Below are positions 12,301-24,509 of a stretch of DNA of 64,000 nucleotides, in pieces. Each line of letters starts with the position of its first letter. Position 1 is the stretch's first letter. Source of the DNA: Takakia lepidozioides (lineage: Eukaryota; Streptophyta; Takakiopsida; Takakiales; Takakiaceae); contig CM060732.1 in assembly GCA_030704615.1 (NCBI GenBank), positions 29,369,053 to 29,433,052 on the forward strand, written 5' to 3'. The translations under genes and the position numbers were made by a program. The notes under the pieces were generated by a model that did no database searches, was not told the origin of the DNA, and worked only from the letters and a program-made list of their open reading frames with translations.

Positions 12301-13051
12301 CTTGGATTGGAGAGTGGTCGAAACCTAGGGGAATGGGTTCTTGGCTAAGTCTCTTGGTCCACTAGAGCAAATTGTAAGAGACGTACACCCTGTCCAGTCT
12401 AGCCATTTGCAGATTCTGAAGATCTCTGTTGTTTGTCTAGGTAAAAGAGAGGTTTGAAGCGTCCGGGAAAACAGCGGTGGATTCCACCAGGTTATGGTTT
12501 TCAATACCCGAGAGCCATTGGTCCATTTCAATTGTGTTAGGGTTGAAGTTCCCAACGCCTCGTCTGTCCTTGTAAGATTCCACCATGTTAAAGTCACCAC
12601 CCAGGATCCAACTGTCTATATTAGGCTCGGCATCCATTTTGGAATCAAGGGTCTGCCAGAAAACTGTCCTTTCCAGGGGACAGTTGGGGGCATAGATGTT
12701 GACAAAACCCACAGTTCCAATGTTCTCCGGGAGCTTGAGGGCACAGAATTGCAATCTTCCCGGCACCCATGTGGCTTCAGAAGCTAGAAAGGGTAAGAGG
12801 GACGGGGTCAGGAGGATGGATGTACCTCCCCTCGAGCCATGGGACGTAGCTTTCCAAAGGGCTGAGGATAGGGGCCATAGATGGTCAGAGAGCGCTGCTA
12901 TTTTTTGATGATCAAGCTTGTGTTCCTAGAGAAATATGACACAGTCTTTTTGCAGTGAAGGGGAGAGCCAATTTTTGATTCTGACCCTCTTTAAAGAGGT
13001 TGGGTCTGAACCCAGGCCTCTGATGTTCCAGGAGTGTAGATCAATCCGCAT
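9345..13051 (-). pseudogene. LINE ORF2: endonuclease plus reverse transcriptase, broken
   Basis: The frame begins with ATG at 13051 and the endonuclease signature SWNIRGLGS. The endonuclease continues with FVNIYAPN and WILGGDFNM (about 12600-12700) and the catalytic His in FDHSPI (about 12310). The reverse transcriptase follows: KSPGIDGL (about 11590), FEKAFDR (about 11200), GSVRQGCPLAPFLF (about 11040) and the catalytic FVDD (about 10890). Downstream is the usual thumb and connector, ending in a tryptophan-rich segment (about 9400-9560) cut off by the MULE. A frameshift near 11185 separates two halves of the reverse transcriptase, and further stops lie near 10722, 12437 and 12930. The protein would nick DNA and copy its RNA at the target. 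This copy cannot. Confidence 0.88.
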
Positions 13052-13185
13052 CCGAAGGTGGCTGGAGGCAGAAAGTGGGGGTCTCTATTGATGGCCTAGG
13101 ATCATAGAACTGAAATTTGACGCGGTGGTCTCTGGGGAGAAGCGATTTTACCCAGAGATAGTTGGGGGGAGGCTTTCGGTTTCTC

Positions 13186-14042
13186 TTACAATTCAATGAA
13201 AATCCCTCGCTGGTTGGATGGGCCTGGAAGTGGTATCATTGTGAATTGTGCCAGTGGTATTGGGAAGGTTTTGATGCTTGCTATGCTATCTGTTGCACGG
13301 GCGGCCTTCGAGGAGTGTAGGAGCTGCCAGAGGTGACTTGGCACATCCATCATTTGCAATTCTCCCGATTCTAGAGAGGATGGCATGAGAGTAGATGGGA
13401 GGGTGCGTCTACCCTGTTTCCTAGAATAATTACTTGTATCAAGACAGAGTAGCCAACATCTAGCAGGGTCTTGAGAGACAGAGCGTGTGCTGCAGCTTCC
13501 GGAGTCTCAAAGTTGATGGTGTAGAATCCCCTGCCTTTGTCATTGCAGAATTGGTGCAGAAGCTCTCCCGGACCCCCTAGGTTCTTGATCGCCCAATCCC
13601 TCGCCTGAGTCCTGCTTACCTTCCTTCCTGGGAAATGAACAAGAATGATGTGCTCCTGTAGAGATAGGACTTCTTTGGTTGTATTTTGCAGGTCCACTTT
13701 GATTAGGGGATACATCTTGCTGAGATTTGCCTGGCAGGATTCTTTGAGGTCTAACCCCTCCTCTTGTTGAGGGAAGGGGGTTTTGTCTTCATTGGAGCGA
13801 AGTGCAGCCTCAGGCTGGTGGAGATTGAGGGGGGGAGGGGGAGGGAGAGGGGGGACGGGGGGAGGAGAGGGAATTCTTACTCGTTCCAGGCTTGAACCTA
13901 GCCTAGACTGGGCTTGGTGCACAAGAAAGAAGTCTGTCCCCAAAGAAGGATGGGATCTGCCCGTCAGAGGAGGAGCTGTGGCTCTCGAGCGTGAGTCCTG
14001 GTGGCTTCTTAGATGGAGCTGCACGTTTGCTAGAGGAGCCAT
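13186..14042 (-). pseudogene. LINE ORF1 (DUF4283-like RNA-binding protein), broken
   Basis: The start ATG is at 14042. A Ser/Pro-rich N-terminus with a proline run (near 13850) leads into a segment of the type seen in plant L1 ORF1 proteins: IILVHFPGRKVSR, then GRGFYTINFETPEAA and ALSLKTLLDVG. The frame shifts near 13390. The following segment at 13186-13386 (SHLWQLL region) looks like its continuation. The family coats LINE RNA. The assignment to the DUF4283 type is by pattern only. Confidence 0.65.
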
Positions 14043-14268
14043 TGATAGTAGACAAAGCACTGAAGAGCACCACTCTAGCTAAGAAGCAGCAAATGAACAC
14101 TACACTAAAAAGCTCTAACAGAGCCCACTCTAAGAAGCAGCGCTGAAGCAGTATAGAAGCGCAACCCCTGATTCTAGAGATTAGCAGAAGGGAGGGCACT
14201 TAGGATGGAATTACCCTAAAGCAACCCGAATTAAAGAGGTCAAAAGAAAGATGAAGAGACGGGAGATT

Positions 14269-14278
14269 AGCTGAAGGG
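14269..14278. repeat. Target site duplication, left side of MULE-like element
   Basis: AGCTGAAGGG here matches 24929-24938 exactly. The last G could belong to the element's G run, making it 9 bp. Confidence 0.8.
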
Positions 14279-14792
14279 GGGGGGGGTGCTATTCCGTGAG
14301 CCCGGAGGCGTGAGCCTGTGAGCCCAGGAAAGCGTGAGCCCAGCACAGGCTCACGCCACGTCAGCATGCAAACAGTGCCTATTTCCGCGGATGTCACCTA
14401 TTTCCGAGTGGTGTCACCTATTTCCGCGGGTTGATGTGGGTAGAATTGAGAATGCCTGAACAGTTTTTGATGAGGTGGACTTCACCGTGATGGATTCACC
14501 AACCATTCTTCTAGCAGGAATAGTTTGGGGAGCAACTAGCAAATGATGCGAGAATGCTCTACACGAACCAAAGTGGTTTGTTTGTTTTCGCAATGTACTC
14601 CAGTCTGTGAGGTCCACAAAACATCAAATAGATTGACGGAACAATCCAGGCAGTCCATGCAACCCCCATCTCCAACAATAGTTTGTAACCATGAATGTGA
14701 ATTCCACGCACACATTGCAAACAGGACAACAAGGACACACAACCATCCCATTTCAAATTTGGCCCAGAATTAAACCAAAAGAAAACTTCATA
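14279..14792. repeat. Inner terminal region of right MULE-like copy
   Basis: It starts with a G run and TGCTATTCCGTGAG, followed by GTGAGCC words and three copies of the complement of CGGAAATAGGTGACA (14376-14430). It mirrors 8942-9344. A block of about 115 bp at 14445-14560 is absent from the left copy. No gene is visible. Confidence 0.7.
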
Positions 14793-17700
14793 TCAAGTGT
14801 CGCAGTCATCACAATCAGTGTCCACCTCCTGTGCTATGTCATCTACAAAGATTCTGGCCCCAACACCACGTGTTCTACGAAGGCCGTCGTAAGGTGGACT
14901 CGAAGTGCCATGAACGGACATGCTTGCTGCGAGTGCCTCCGCATAGACAGGTAGCACGCAAGACCGAGGAGGACTGCAAACAAGTCCAAATAGGTGTGAT
15001 AGCCCTGGAGGGCAAGTGGAAGCACGCGGACTCCTGCACATGTCCACAAAACCCCATTTTTAACACAATGATGCAATGCACAAGTCCAACAAAGAGGATG
15101 TCTCCCATGTGCACTTTGCCTGAAGAACAGCGACTCTCGATATTGAAACAACAATGCAAGCATGCACAGGTTGAACTTACTCACAGGCAAAGTCGGAGTC
15201 CAGCTCCTTGTCAGAAGTCTCCTCTGTATCAGTATCAACGGGACGGGGCTTTGGAAGGACTTGAGAAGTGTGTCCACCCAAACCCATCAGGAGGTTCTTG
15301 TAAATCTCAGCATCCCCTTCAATCCCAAAGACATGTCGCGCACTGGCCTTGCAAGCGTGGTAAGAAGCACCTGCAGTGGAATAGAATGAATGAAGAAGAC
15401 ATTGAAGACACATTCGGCACGGTGGGAAGTGCTGAAAGTGCAAGCTCAATCAAACCTCATGAAATGTGAATGTTGAAGAGACAAACCTGTGCCCATCGAC
15501 AAATCCAGAACTCTGGCGTTTGTGTAGGTGCAGCACTCCACAATCGTTTGAATGAAAGCCGGACTCCTCTCCCTCGCCCCTCTCCAAGGAACCCCATTCC
15601 CCCTTCGCAAGCACACGTTGCTGTCGACGTAGTTGTGATGCATGTCATCCGTGGGGGGATCTGTCCTGTCATCTATGAACTTGGCCCCATGAGTGATGGC
15701 AAACTCGGTAATGCCGGCCGGAGTCGTTTGTGGATGCACCCGGACGAGACAAACAGCTTCAAACAGACGAGTCTGCGAACATGACATCCACAAGGAACTA
15801 AGAAGCAAAAAAAAATCGGGCCCCTACATATGAGTTCGAGCGACCTATACAACCCCATCGGAGAACAACCAAGAAGAGGAAGAAGAAGGCAAACTCACCA
15901 TCTCTCCCGGGCGATCCCCCTTCGTAAGGTACATGTTGTTCACACAATTCCATGTCTTCACGACTCTCATGCCTGAGGCTTTCAAATAGCTAGAAAGTGC
16001 ACGGCGACACCGACCGTCGATGGACTGGATGAGCACCAAAACACCTGCATCGGACAGGAAGAAGTTGCAAAAGGAGAAAACCCACCGCCAGTAGCGCTCA
16101 TCAAAAGCATTCCAACCCGGACAAGCACCCGATGGAGGGATATCCGGGACTGCCAACCCATCAGGGATGTCCAAGATGATCAGTTCGGCTGCATATGGCT
16201 TCTCCTTCCCGTTCACCCAGGATTTGGTCATTTTAGCCTGCAAACAAAAATACAATGGAATTCTCACAAGTTTAGAAACGATCCATGCCCACAGCAGACA
16301 AAAACAACAGAAGCCACAGAACCCAAAGAGAACACGCACCGTGCTGAGGAACTGCACAATCATGTCCCACACTGGTGATGGCTCGCCCTTGTAATCAGAT
16401 TTCTTCGACTCCATCATGGCAAGGAACCCGACGTTGGCCATCTCCAACCTGGTTGGGCGAATGACCCTCGTGGGATGTTCCACTGCATGGTACGGGTCCT
16501 TGGGATCAACCACCCCCTTGTTTTTTCTCCCGAATCCCCTACCATGCGGTGGAGTCTGCTGGACATGCTCCACAGGGCCAATATCTGCAACACTTCCCTG
16601 CCCTTGTGCCACCTTCCCTCTACCCCTTCCCTTCCCCACAACACCAGCAACATCTTTTCCCTTTGCCTTTCTTCCTCTACCTGGGGTATCGTGAGCGGGA
16701 GGCTACTTCTCTGCAAGAGTCCTCAAATTTCGTTCATGAATGTCGAGGTCGGCTGCTGCGGCAGTGGCTGCAATACGGTCATTCTCTCTCCTCAAAGACA
16801 CCTCTGGAGCTGGGGTCTCAGAAGGAGGGCAATCCAAATACCAACCACAAGAAGAAAGATGGTCTGGGCCCCAGTCATGCAAGATCCCAGTAGTGAACAT
16901 GGTCTGGTTGCCAGCAGGGACAAGCCACAGGTCCACGAAATCTGGATGTTTGTCCAGGCAATTCTCTTCCAGGAGAACAAACTTTATGTACCTGCAGCAA
17001 TAGAGACAGCCTCATTTTACAATGGAAATATTGTGTGGCAACTTTTCCATCACACCAGGAAGACCCCCTTAAACAGTATGCCACACAACACATTGCAACC
17101 ACAGCACAAATAAGTAGTGCAAGAGTGTGCACCTGTAAAGGCATCGTTTCCAGGCTTCCTCTCCTTTTTCTTGCTGGTCCAGCTCATTTGTTCGACTGAT
17201 GCCACCCTCCTTGCTGAACTCTCTAAAGAAACAAGAGTGCCACAATGTGGCTCTCCATTTCCTCATGTATGCTTCGAAGGACACCTTCGGTGCTATCATA
17301 CTGATGCCATAGTCAGCCAGTTGAGTATGCAGAACCGATCTGGCCCTTTCTTCCAACTGCAAAACAATACAAATGCAAGAATGAAACCAAAAGCAATCAC
17401 AGCGAATGTAAGAGGCAATAGAAAGATAAGGACAGGAAAAGAGAAAAGACAGTGACACAGGGAAGGACATCACACCTGGCTCCAGTAAGTGGCCTTGTGA
17501 AGCCAGGTGTCCAGCACATTGTCACTGACAGGAATGACACGCTGGGTCTTCTTCTCTTTCTCCGGCCTTGGGAACATGTGGGTATCCCTAACTGTGGGAT
17601 CGGAGTTCCATATCTGCAGCCACTTCACCTTTTGTTCTTGAGACACAACGGCGGTAGACAGCCTGTGCAACTTCTCCTGGGCCATTTCTGGCTTGCCTGG

Positions 17701-18899
17701 CTTGTTATAATGGTTTTTTTATCTCCAGGAGAAACTACGGTCCGAATGATGGGTCGGCAATTCTCAACTGCTTCACGAAAGCACTCATTATAGTCCTTCT
17801 TGTAGCGGTCATCTCTTTCTGGATGCGACTCTCAACCCCCTTTGCTGTCCTTCTCTCCTCAGGGGTAGAGCTGTAGTATTCCAGTTTGCCACGCTCCCCT
17901 GCATCTGCAATGTCTTGCTGCAAGGGAATGCAAGAGAGTTGCATCACCACAAGGTCAAGGGAAACAAACAGAAACAAACATGTGGAATATGGAAGACCAG
18001 ATGAAGGAAGATGTATCTCACCGTGTACATGTACTCAATGAAAGCCTCACGGGTCAACGAGTACCACGTTTCCGATGTCTTGGAGCTTTCGCACTTCTTG
18101 TACATCTCTGCTGAAAGGATGGTCTTGAAGTTGGTCAAGGGCATCTGCCCTATCCTTTGTATCCTATACAGTGTGTGAACCAAACTCGTTTTGACATGCG
18201 ATGTCTCCGTTCCTCTACAGAATGATATCTGTAAGTCAGAATGAAATTCAAGGTCTTCAATCAAAGAAGAACGGAACCACAAGTGGAACATGTAGAATGA
18301 GAAACCAACCTGTTCACATCATTCATTGCCGTCAGAAGACCCATCATGTTCCCGTCACAATCCAGCACCATCGATCGAACAGAGTAATGCCACTCTTCCT
18401 CCTGTGAGTGCAGCCTCCCAATGACAGCCATCCCTGCAAGCAAGCGGTGGTTCCCATCCCAAACGTGAAACATCTTTCCCGAGAATGCCTGGGTGGAAGG
18501 TTTCCTGGAGAGAAGAAGTTCGAAGGATTCGTTCAGCTGTCTCCAAATGGGGTCCCAGGAGTCCACGATTGACTGATCCACGAGGAGCTCATTACCTTTG
18601 GAATCCCTAGTAGAAACGTAAAAGACTGCGGATCCATCCAAATACCCATGCACAAACTCGGCCTCCAGCTTGAGAATGTCCTTGACGAGGGGTGTACGAA
18701 CGACGGGCATGGAAACCAACCTACACAGGGGAATCTTCAACCTCCCACCCGGGGCAAGCATACTTTGCACCACAAGCTGAGAGTTTACCTTCTGACCCCC
18801 CAGCATCTCAGCGGCTTTGCTTTCATAGAACTCATCGTCCACATCAACAATTATCTCCTTCTCCTGACCCGAAGGGACCTCATCTGCCACACTTTGCAT
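14793..18899 (-). pseudogene. Transposon-borne ParB-like/N6-N4 DNA methyltransferase gene, right copy (several lesions)
   Basis: This has the same nine-exon organisation as the copy at 4828-8941, on the opposite strand, with start ATG at 18897-18899 and stop at 14793. Exon 1 is intact here, including the DGNHRLLA motif, and shows that the left copy's shift near 5342 is an insertion. This copy has its own lesions: TAG at 17735-17737 where the left has CAG, one extra base in an A run (17714-17720, plus-strand T run), and TAG at 16703-16705 where the left has GAG. The methyltransferase core is preserved, with DIPDG in the motif IV position and VLDLSMGTG as motif I, identical in both copies. The exon upstream of the start ends in TGCAG before the ATG, so a non-coding 5' exon is possible. 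Confidence 0.85.
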
Positions 18900-18949
18900 C
18901 TTCTCCTGCAGGGTTGTTCATTCAACTTGATATTAGAGAGGCATGAAAC

Positions 18950-19640
18950 ATCGGCTTAGGCATGAAAAAGTGGGCTCAAAGAGTGTGCGTTGACGCACAG
19001 TATTTAAAGCTGCCAGGTAAGTGTACATTGACCCTCACAGACATGTCCTATGTTGCCGAATTCCACAGAAATAGACAATGTAAAAGTGGGCTCAAACAGT
19101 GTGCGTTGACGCACACTGTTTCACTTGCCATGTAAATGATCATTGAACATCTACTTGTGCCAGGTAAGTGTTCATTGTAAACTCCAAGATATGCGGCCGA
19201 TTTTGGATGAAAAAAGTGAAAAGGTGAGTTCGAACAGTGTGACATGTACAGCTCAAACAGTGTGCGTTGACGCACACTGTTTGAACTGCCAGTGAGGGAT
19301 TATTTCATCCTCAGAAACGTGCCCTAAATGCCGAATTTCAATCGGAAAAAACACTTACATGTTCAGCTCAAACAGTGTGCGCCAACGCACACTGTTTGAG
19401 CTGCCACTGAAGGGTTCTGTCGTCCTGACATACATATCCTGGAAAACCGATATCGAGACGGAAACAACAGTGAAATGTTCAGCTCAACTGTCTCTGATTG
19501 AGCTTGCAATTTGGGTTGTATTGAACCTGCTGTAGTGCCCAAGTTTGGGCGTTTCGCACCTGAACAATCAACCAAATTGGTAGGCCCAAATAGTGTGCAT
19601 TGCCGCACACTATTTGGGCTTCCAGTTTGCGGTGCTTTCA
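18950..19640. repeat. Short hairpin array in right MULE-like copy (five units)
   Basis: Hairpins occur near 18981, 19097, 19256, 19372 and 19592. The inner three have the perfect arm CAGTGTGCG. Loops are TTGA, TTGA and GCCA-like instead of the GCAA of the left copy. The outermost two have altered stems (AGTGTGC with AGTAT or ACTAT endings). Spacing is irregular (110-220 bp). The array lies just upstream of the methyltransferase start. Confidence 0.9.
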
Positions 19641-19676
19641 GCTTGGTGCAGATGTCCTGTGTGGGCTATATTTATA

Positions 19677-20204
19677 TCAGCAACGAAACACAAATGTGGG
19701 TCTTAAAGATTTCACCTTTTTCTTGGCTGCTCCAGAAGACTCCCCAATTGCCGGGGACCCTTTTTGCTTCGGGCTGCTCTCTGCGCCGAGCGTGTACGTG
19801 AGCCTCTCCCCCTTCCTCTTTCCCGCAGGCAGACTCCTCATGAGGCCACCTTCAACATCCTCTTCCATCTCGTCTGTCTCTCCCTCAGATGCGGTGTCCT
19901 CTTCATCTGTTCTTGGAACTATGGCGGGCTGCTGTTCTTCTGCTGATTCCTGCTCCTCCATCGCCACACTTTCCTCTACTCCCTCTTCTACCTCCTTTTC
20001 CTCTTCGTCCACTCTTTCCATCCTCATTCTATCTCTGGCTCTATTCCTGTTTCTAGAGCTCGTGAAGTATAGTGACTTCATTCTCTTCCTCCTCCATTGG
20101 AAACTAGGGCTCCCCACGATGCCTCTAGAGCTCTCCAGTTTGATGTTTGTAACAAGTGCTGCTATGGCATGTAACCAAAATCGAAATTGGACGTTGTCAA
20201 CCAT
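19677..20204 (-). CDS. Hypothetical 175-residue acidic protein inside the MULE-like element
   Basis: This is an uninterrupted frame from ATG 20204 to 19677. The N-terminus is hydrophobic/aromatic (QFRFWLHAIAALV), then comes a basic patch (WRRKRMK, SRNRNRARDRMRMER), a long Glu-rich stretch (about residues 68-120), and a lysine-rich tail with AAKKKVKS that could be a nuclear localisation signal. It lies between the methyltransferase and the transposase and on the methyltransferase strand. The left copy has lost this region. I do not recognise a family, and no second copy in the window supports it, so it could be chance. Its composition would suit a nuclear DNA- or chromatin-associated protein. 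Confidence 0.4.
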   Translation of the reverse strand: MVDNVQFRFWLHAIAALVTNIKLESSRGIVGSPSFQWRRKRMKSLYFTSSRNRNRARDRMRMERVDEEEKEVEEGVEESVAMEEQESAEEQQPAIVPRTDEEDTASEGETDEMEEDVEGGLMRSLPAGKRKGERLTYTLGAESSPKQKGSPAIGESSGAAKKKVKSLRPTFVFRC

Positions 20205-20968
20205 ATTTGGATGCGGGTGTTGTTATTGTGTGCGAACGGAATTCATCCATTCCGTCGTCTCCGTATTATCCAAGCAATAAAGCGCTAGAAAAAAAGTACA
20301 TCCGTTGCATGCACTAGCGATATATGTCAGATGTATTGCGCCGCCTGCCAATACACCTTCTTGCTTTCTTTCAAATTCGGATGTGCCGTAGAAATCTAAT
20401 GCTAGTTCATTTTCGAGCAGTTCTTGCAGATCCGCAATAATTGTTATGCTTCACATATGCATCCACGTGTGTTGTACTGCCTATCCTGTGGTTTGCATTT
20501 TACCGTTACCGTCGCCATGGGGTCATTCGGCATAAAGGGTTCTGTCGGATACGACCATGTCTGCCACGCATTCGTGCGAGGTATCTTCTGCAGTGTCAGT
20601 GTTTGTGTTGTGCTCTTCTGGCACAACACAACCTCAAGACATTTGTGGTCTTCCTGTTTACTGCTCTCCAGGGTTGTTGCCGTCTTTTCATAATGGTTGG
20701 TTTCATGTCGTTTTCAGTGTTTGTTTTCATCCATAAACAGCACGGCTTCTTGTAGTATTTCAAAACAGTTTTTCTGGTTAGTGCCTCTTGGCGTTGCTGT
20801 TTCCGAAGTGAAGGTGCATCTCATCCCTACATCCTTTGCATGCATCACCTGCAACCTTTGGATTGGAGCTACCCTTGTTGACCTCGGTTTGCTTGTCTTA
20901 ATTCCCCTTTCGGTAATTGCGGGATATCAATTCGAGGATTCCGCAACTTTCGTTCAGTGAGGGAAAAC
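20205..20968. other. Divergent intergenic region upstream of transposase
   Basis: About 760 bp with no convincing frame. It separates the acidic frame (minus) from the transposase (plus) and probably holds both promoters. The sequence GTTCAG just before 20957 could be a splice acceptor for a 5' leader exon of the transposase. No clear TATA box was identified. Confidence 0.4.
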
Positions 20969-23900
20969 ATGTCGAGGGAGCGAGATACACTCGCTCGATT
21001 CCATTCCAATGCAGGTACTCTTCCACTGACTGCCACTGCAGACGACGATGGGTTTGCAGTTGTTCATGAGGATGAGCTGGTTACAGTGTTCCCGCTGGAG
21101 TTGGGTTCTCTCCTTGTTCAAAAGGAGGTGTATGACGAGGATGGGAATTTGGATTCTGGGCACTTGGAGAAACCATTGGTTGGCAAGTGTGGGAGGAAAT
21201 GGAGAGTCCTTCCAGGCACATACCGTGTCCTTGGAAAAGAGAGAAGACAATCAGAAGGATCGGTCGTTACCCCTGGCACTGCAGCATCGGTCGTGCAACA
21301 GAAGGGCACAGTTCCTGTGAAACAAGAGGTGAGCACATCCACTACCTTCGTGACTCTTTCAGACTCGTCCTCGGAGGATGTTTCTGAGATTCCTCCGCCA
21401 GTGCAGACTCCGTCATTGGATGATGACGAATTGCAAGAGATAACGAGTGTCATTCCAAAATTGAAAGCCCTCGCAGGTGTGCATGGGTGCAAGAGCGAGC
21501 TGCGTTTTGTTGATTGGGAGTCCCTTCCTGTGCAACGGGTTCAATACGTGCCAGCACAGTTTGATGGGGACATCCTATTTGAGCTCAACCCTCCCACCTC
21601 TTCCACTGGACTGGCTGGGCTTTTACAAGGCATGGACAAGAAACATGACGGACATCCTTGGTGCAGGACAAAAACGTCAAACATCCATAACGACATTGGC
21701 TTGAAATTTCAGAGGTCGGTCTGCGTTGGGCATTGTAAGTGCCAGAATATTTCTTGCCCTCGCCTGAGAAACAGCGCTCAACCAAACGAAAGTGAGTGGG
21801 AAGGTGTGCCCCTGAATCCTTTCACCCCAGGGCTTGCCCCTCCCAGGACCAATACTTTCGTGTGCAGGTTCTGCAAACTTTCCCCGTCCTGTGTTTCTGT
21901 GTGCCACGCTCGTATGTATAAGGTGGCACACCGATGCAAGACAATGACTCGTGCCTGCATTCATATGGGTGCACACGAGCATCCTGTGTCCAAAGGAAGT
22001 TGTAGGGATAGCGTGGACATTGCTAGAAATCTGCTGAAGCAGGAGTTCCACAATGCCCCTTCTGCAACACCTTCTGCTATAGCGCTTGCAGCTAGCAAGG
22101 CATTCCTGGAGAAACACATACTGGGTGAAGGGGATGCGACACAACTTATGCTGGATGCAGATTCGCTTAATGCAGTCATGGACCGTTTCTCCGTGTTGAG
22201 CTCTCCCAATATTTGAAACCAGGTGAATGCACTCAGAATGGGCACAGGCACTGCTGGATTCATGGACAACATTATGGACCTGAAGCGGAGGAGTCGCTAT
22301 GAATTCATTCAAAACAGTGTCTTCCCTGGCCAGGGCTCGTCCAAGGTGTATTTGTTCAAGATGTCCGCTGTGGGCGAAGGCAGTGGTGTGAGCATTGTCC
22401 GCCGTATGCAACCAGGAGGAGATTTGGCTAAATGTTGGTTAATGTTTGATCACTGCAAACGGGTGAAGGGTTGGACAACCATGGCGTGCCATGTGTATGA
22501 TCCGGCGTACCAGCGTGTGCTCTCCATAGCAATTTGTGATATGCAGTCGGAGGACACTGAATCCCAAATGCTCATGTGGAATTCGTTCTTGGCCGTCATG
22601 CAGCGCAATGGAATACAAAACACAAATTTTGCGGGCTTCATGGCTGATAGTGCACAGGCAAATTTCAATGCAGTGCGACGCGTGTTTGGTTCGGGGGATC
22701 CTAAGGTCCCAATGGAAAATAGGGAGCGCACATGCCTCTTCCATTGGACTCAATCTCTGGCACGTCATACAAAGCGCTGCATTCGCCCTGACCTGCAGTT
22801 GGAGCACAGAAGGCTCTGTCTCAAGTACAAGAATGCCACCTCAATGGGAGAAGCTGAGAGCACTTACCAGGCAATCCGGGCTTGGTGGTTCTCCTCTGGT
22901 GCTGCAACAGGTACCCACGTAAAGGAGTTGGAGGACTTCAGGTACAGACAGTGGGGAGCTTTCATGACGACGGTAAGCCTCTTCAATCCCAAAAACAGAA
23001 ATTTTGCATCGTGCCTGTTCATTTGGGGTTCTTCGATTGTCAGAACCTCTACCATTTGTTTTCGTTCCTCACATATCCATGCAATGCCTCCTGCAGGACA
23101 TGTCCTTGGAGGACTTGGCCGACATGCCATCCTGTAATTTGGCGGAGACTGTTCACAACGCCTGGATGCAGCAGTCTACCAAAGCAGGTCGTGACTTGTA
23201 TGTGGCCACTGCTGATGACATGGTGCGTGCACTTATACAACAAACCAGGTACCGCAATTTTCTGATGGGACGGGGTGGAGGCAAGGGCCCTGATACGACT
23301 TTGTTGATGCTAAGGGCTGCGAGTAGGTCCGGAGTCCCGTCGAAGATGGCCAGAGCTCTAAACAGATGCACTGAAGGGTCCGCTCTACAATCCAGGATCC
23401 CCCATTTGGAAGGCGAGGAAAGATTTGGATCATGCAAAAGGAAATTGAACACTCTTCCAGGGTCAGATGGAGATTCCCATCGGCCAGACAGGGTCAATTT
23501 CTCTGTGCCAAAGGTGTCTCCACTGCAGACTGAGTCGTGTGCCCGCCCCTTCCCAGGTGGGTCCTCCTCCAGTGGAGCAGGTGCAGAACATATAAGCACA
23601 GCAGCGGGAATCCCATTGGAGGAGGCGGTGGCCATGGTGTAGGAATCCGATTGCATTGATAGTGAGTGGCATATAGAACGCACCCCACCAGGATCTAGAG
23701 TGGCTTGCATGGCAATTCGGACCCCCTCATTCAAGAAATGCAAATCAAAGATATGCAAAGGCTCCAGGGGGACTCCAGCTCCAACATTCACAGGGTTGTT
23801 CCGACCTTATCATAGTGGGGAGTCAAAGGACCACAAATTTTGGTTCTACCCAGACGATATGGCACGATGCATGAAGGGAACAGTTCGTCCTTCGGTGGTA

Positions 23901-24509
23901 ATGAAACCCCCTCCCCCCGCAATTTGGCCTGTGCAAATTGGGACGTCGCTGTCATCAACCGAGATAAGCATGCTGGAGGAGGGAGGGTTCTGTCTTGCAC
24001 GGTCCCGGGTGGTGCCCTCATGCACTGTCGGCACAGATGTGCCACATGCTCTGGCAATGCCGCCACCCGGTGCCGACTCCCACCCAACAAAAAGAGATGG
24101 AAAAACAGTGCGCCGTTTCGCTTCGGGTGCAGATCACGAATGCAAGATGGAATCTGCTAGAATTTTGCAGGCTCGGGTGTCTCGTATCACCGAAGTCCCT
24201 TCTCTGGGGTATGGACGGATTTACACAGTGCTGTCAATTGGGTCAGTTCTTCATGGCAAAGAATATCAGGTTACCGTCGGGAATTTCCCTTCGTGCACTT
24301 GTCCAGACTTTGTAACGATGCGTGAGGGCGCTCTCAGCATGAGAGGGAAGTGGGTCCCCTGCAAGCATCAATATTATATATACCTTGTGATTATGTGTTG
24401 CGACGGTAAGAGAGACCAATTCATCCACCAAGCCACACTAGGCTATGGAGAAGTGAACACCCTTCTACAGCGGGACACCTCGCGTGGAGCTCCGCCAACT
24501 TCTCTTTGA
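20969..24509 (+). pseudogene. SWIM zinc-finger MULE-like transposase, full-length copy with two stops
   Basis: Two exons, 20969-22972 and 23097-24509 (GT-AG intron, phase 0), give 1138 residues. The N-terminal 250 residues are acidic and Ser-rich. A cysteine/histidine cluster (CVGHCKCQNISC, CRFCKLSPSC, CIHMGAHEH; about residues 250-350) is probably a zinc module. The catalytic core includes MACHVYDP, ICDMQSED, GFMADSAQANF (about 557) and RTCLFHW, matching the Asp plus Cys/His pattern of Mutator-type cores. The SWIM finger (SCTCPDF, then PCKH; about 1066-1089) is near the C-terminus. An in-frame TGA at 22214-22216 and a TAG at 23640-23642 interrupt it. The left copy has CAG at the second site. 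The enzyme would cut and move the element. Confidence 0.8.

Larger units (their letters stand above)
9345..14278 (-). mobile_element. L1-type LINE retrotransposon (degenerate, both ends cut by MULE insertions)
   Basis: Read on the minus strand the order is 5' UTR (14043-14278), ORF1 (14042 down to about 13186), then ORF2 with apurinic-type endonuclease, reverse transcriptase and the start of a C-terminal region. ORF2 runs straight into the left MULE terminus at 9344, so the 3' end is missing. The 5' UTR is interrupted at 14278 by the right MULE and resumes at 24929. The 5' UTR contains an approximately 86-bp tandem repeat, of which one unit starts at 14180 and the next at about 14265. Several stops and frameshifts show it is dead. 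It is older than both MULE insertions. Confidence 0.9.

Noticed and set aside
14831-15469. 212-codon plus-strand frame opposite the methyltransferase 3' end
   Set aside because: It is antisense to exons 8-9 and their introns, and its counterpart at 8340-8903 differs by shifts. No protein features.
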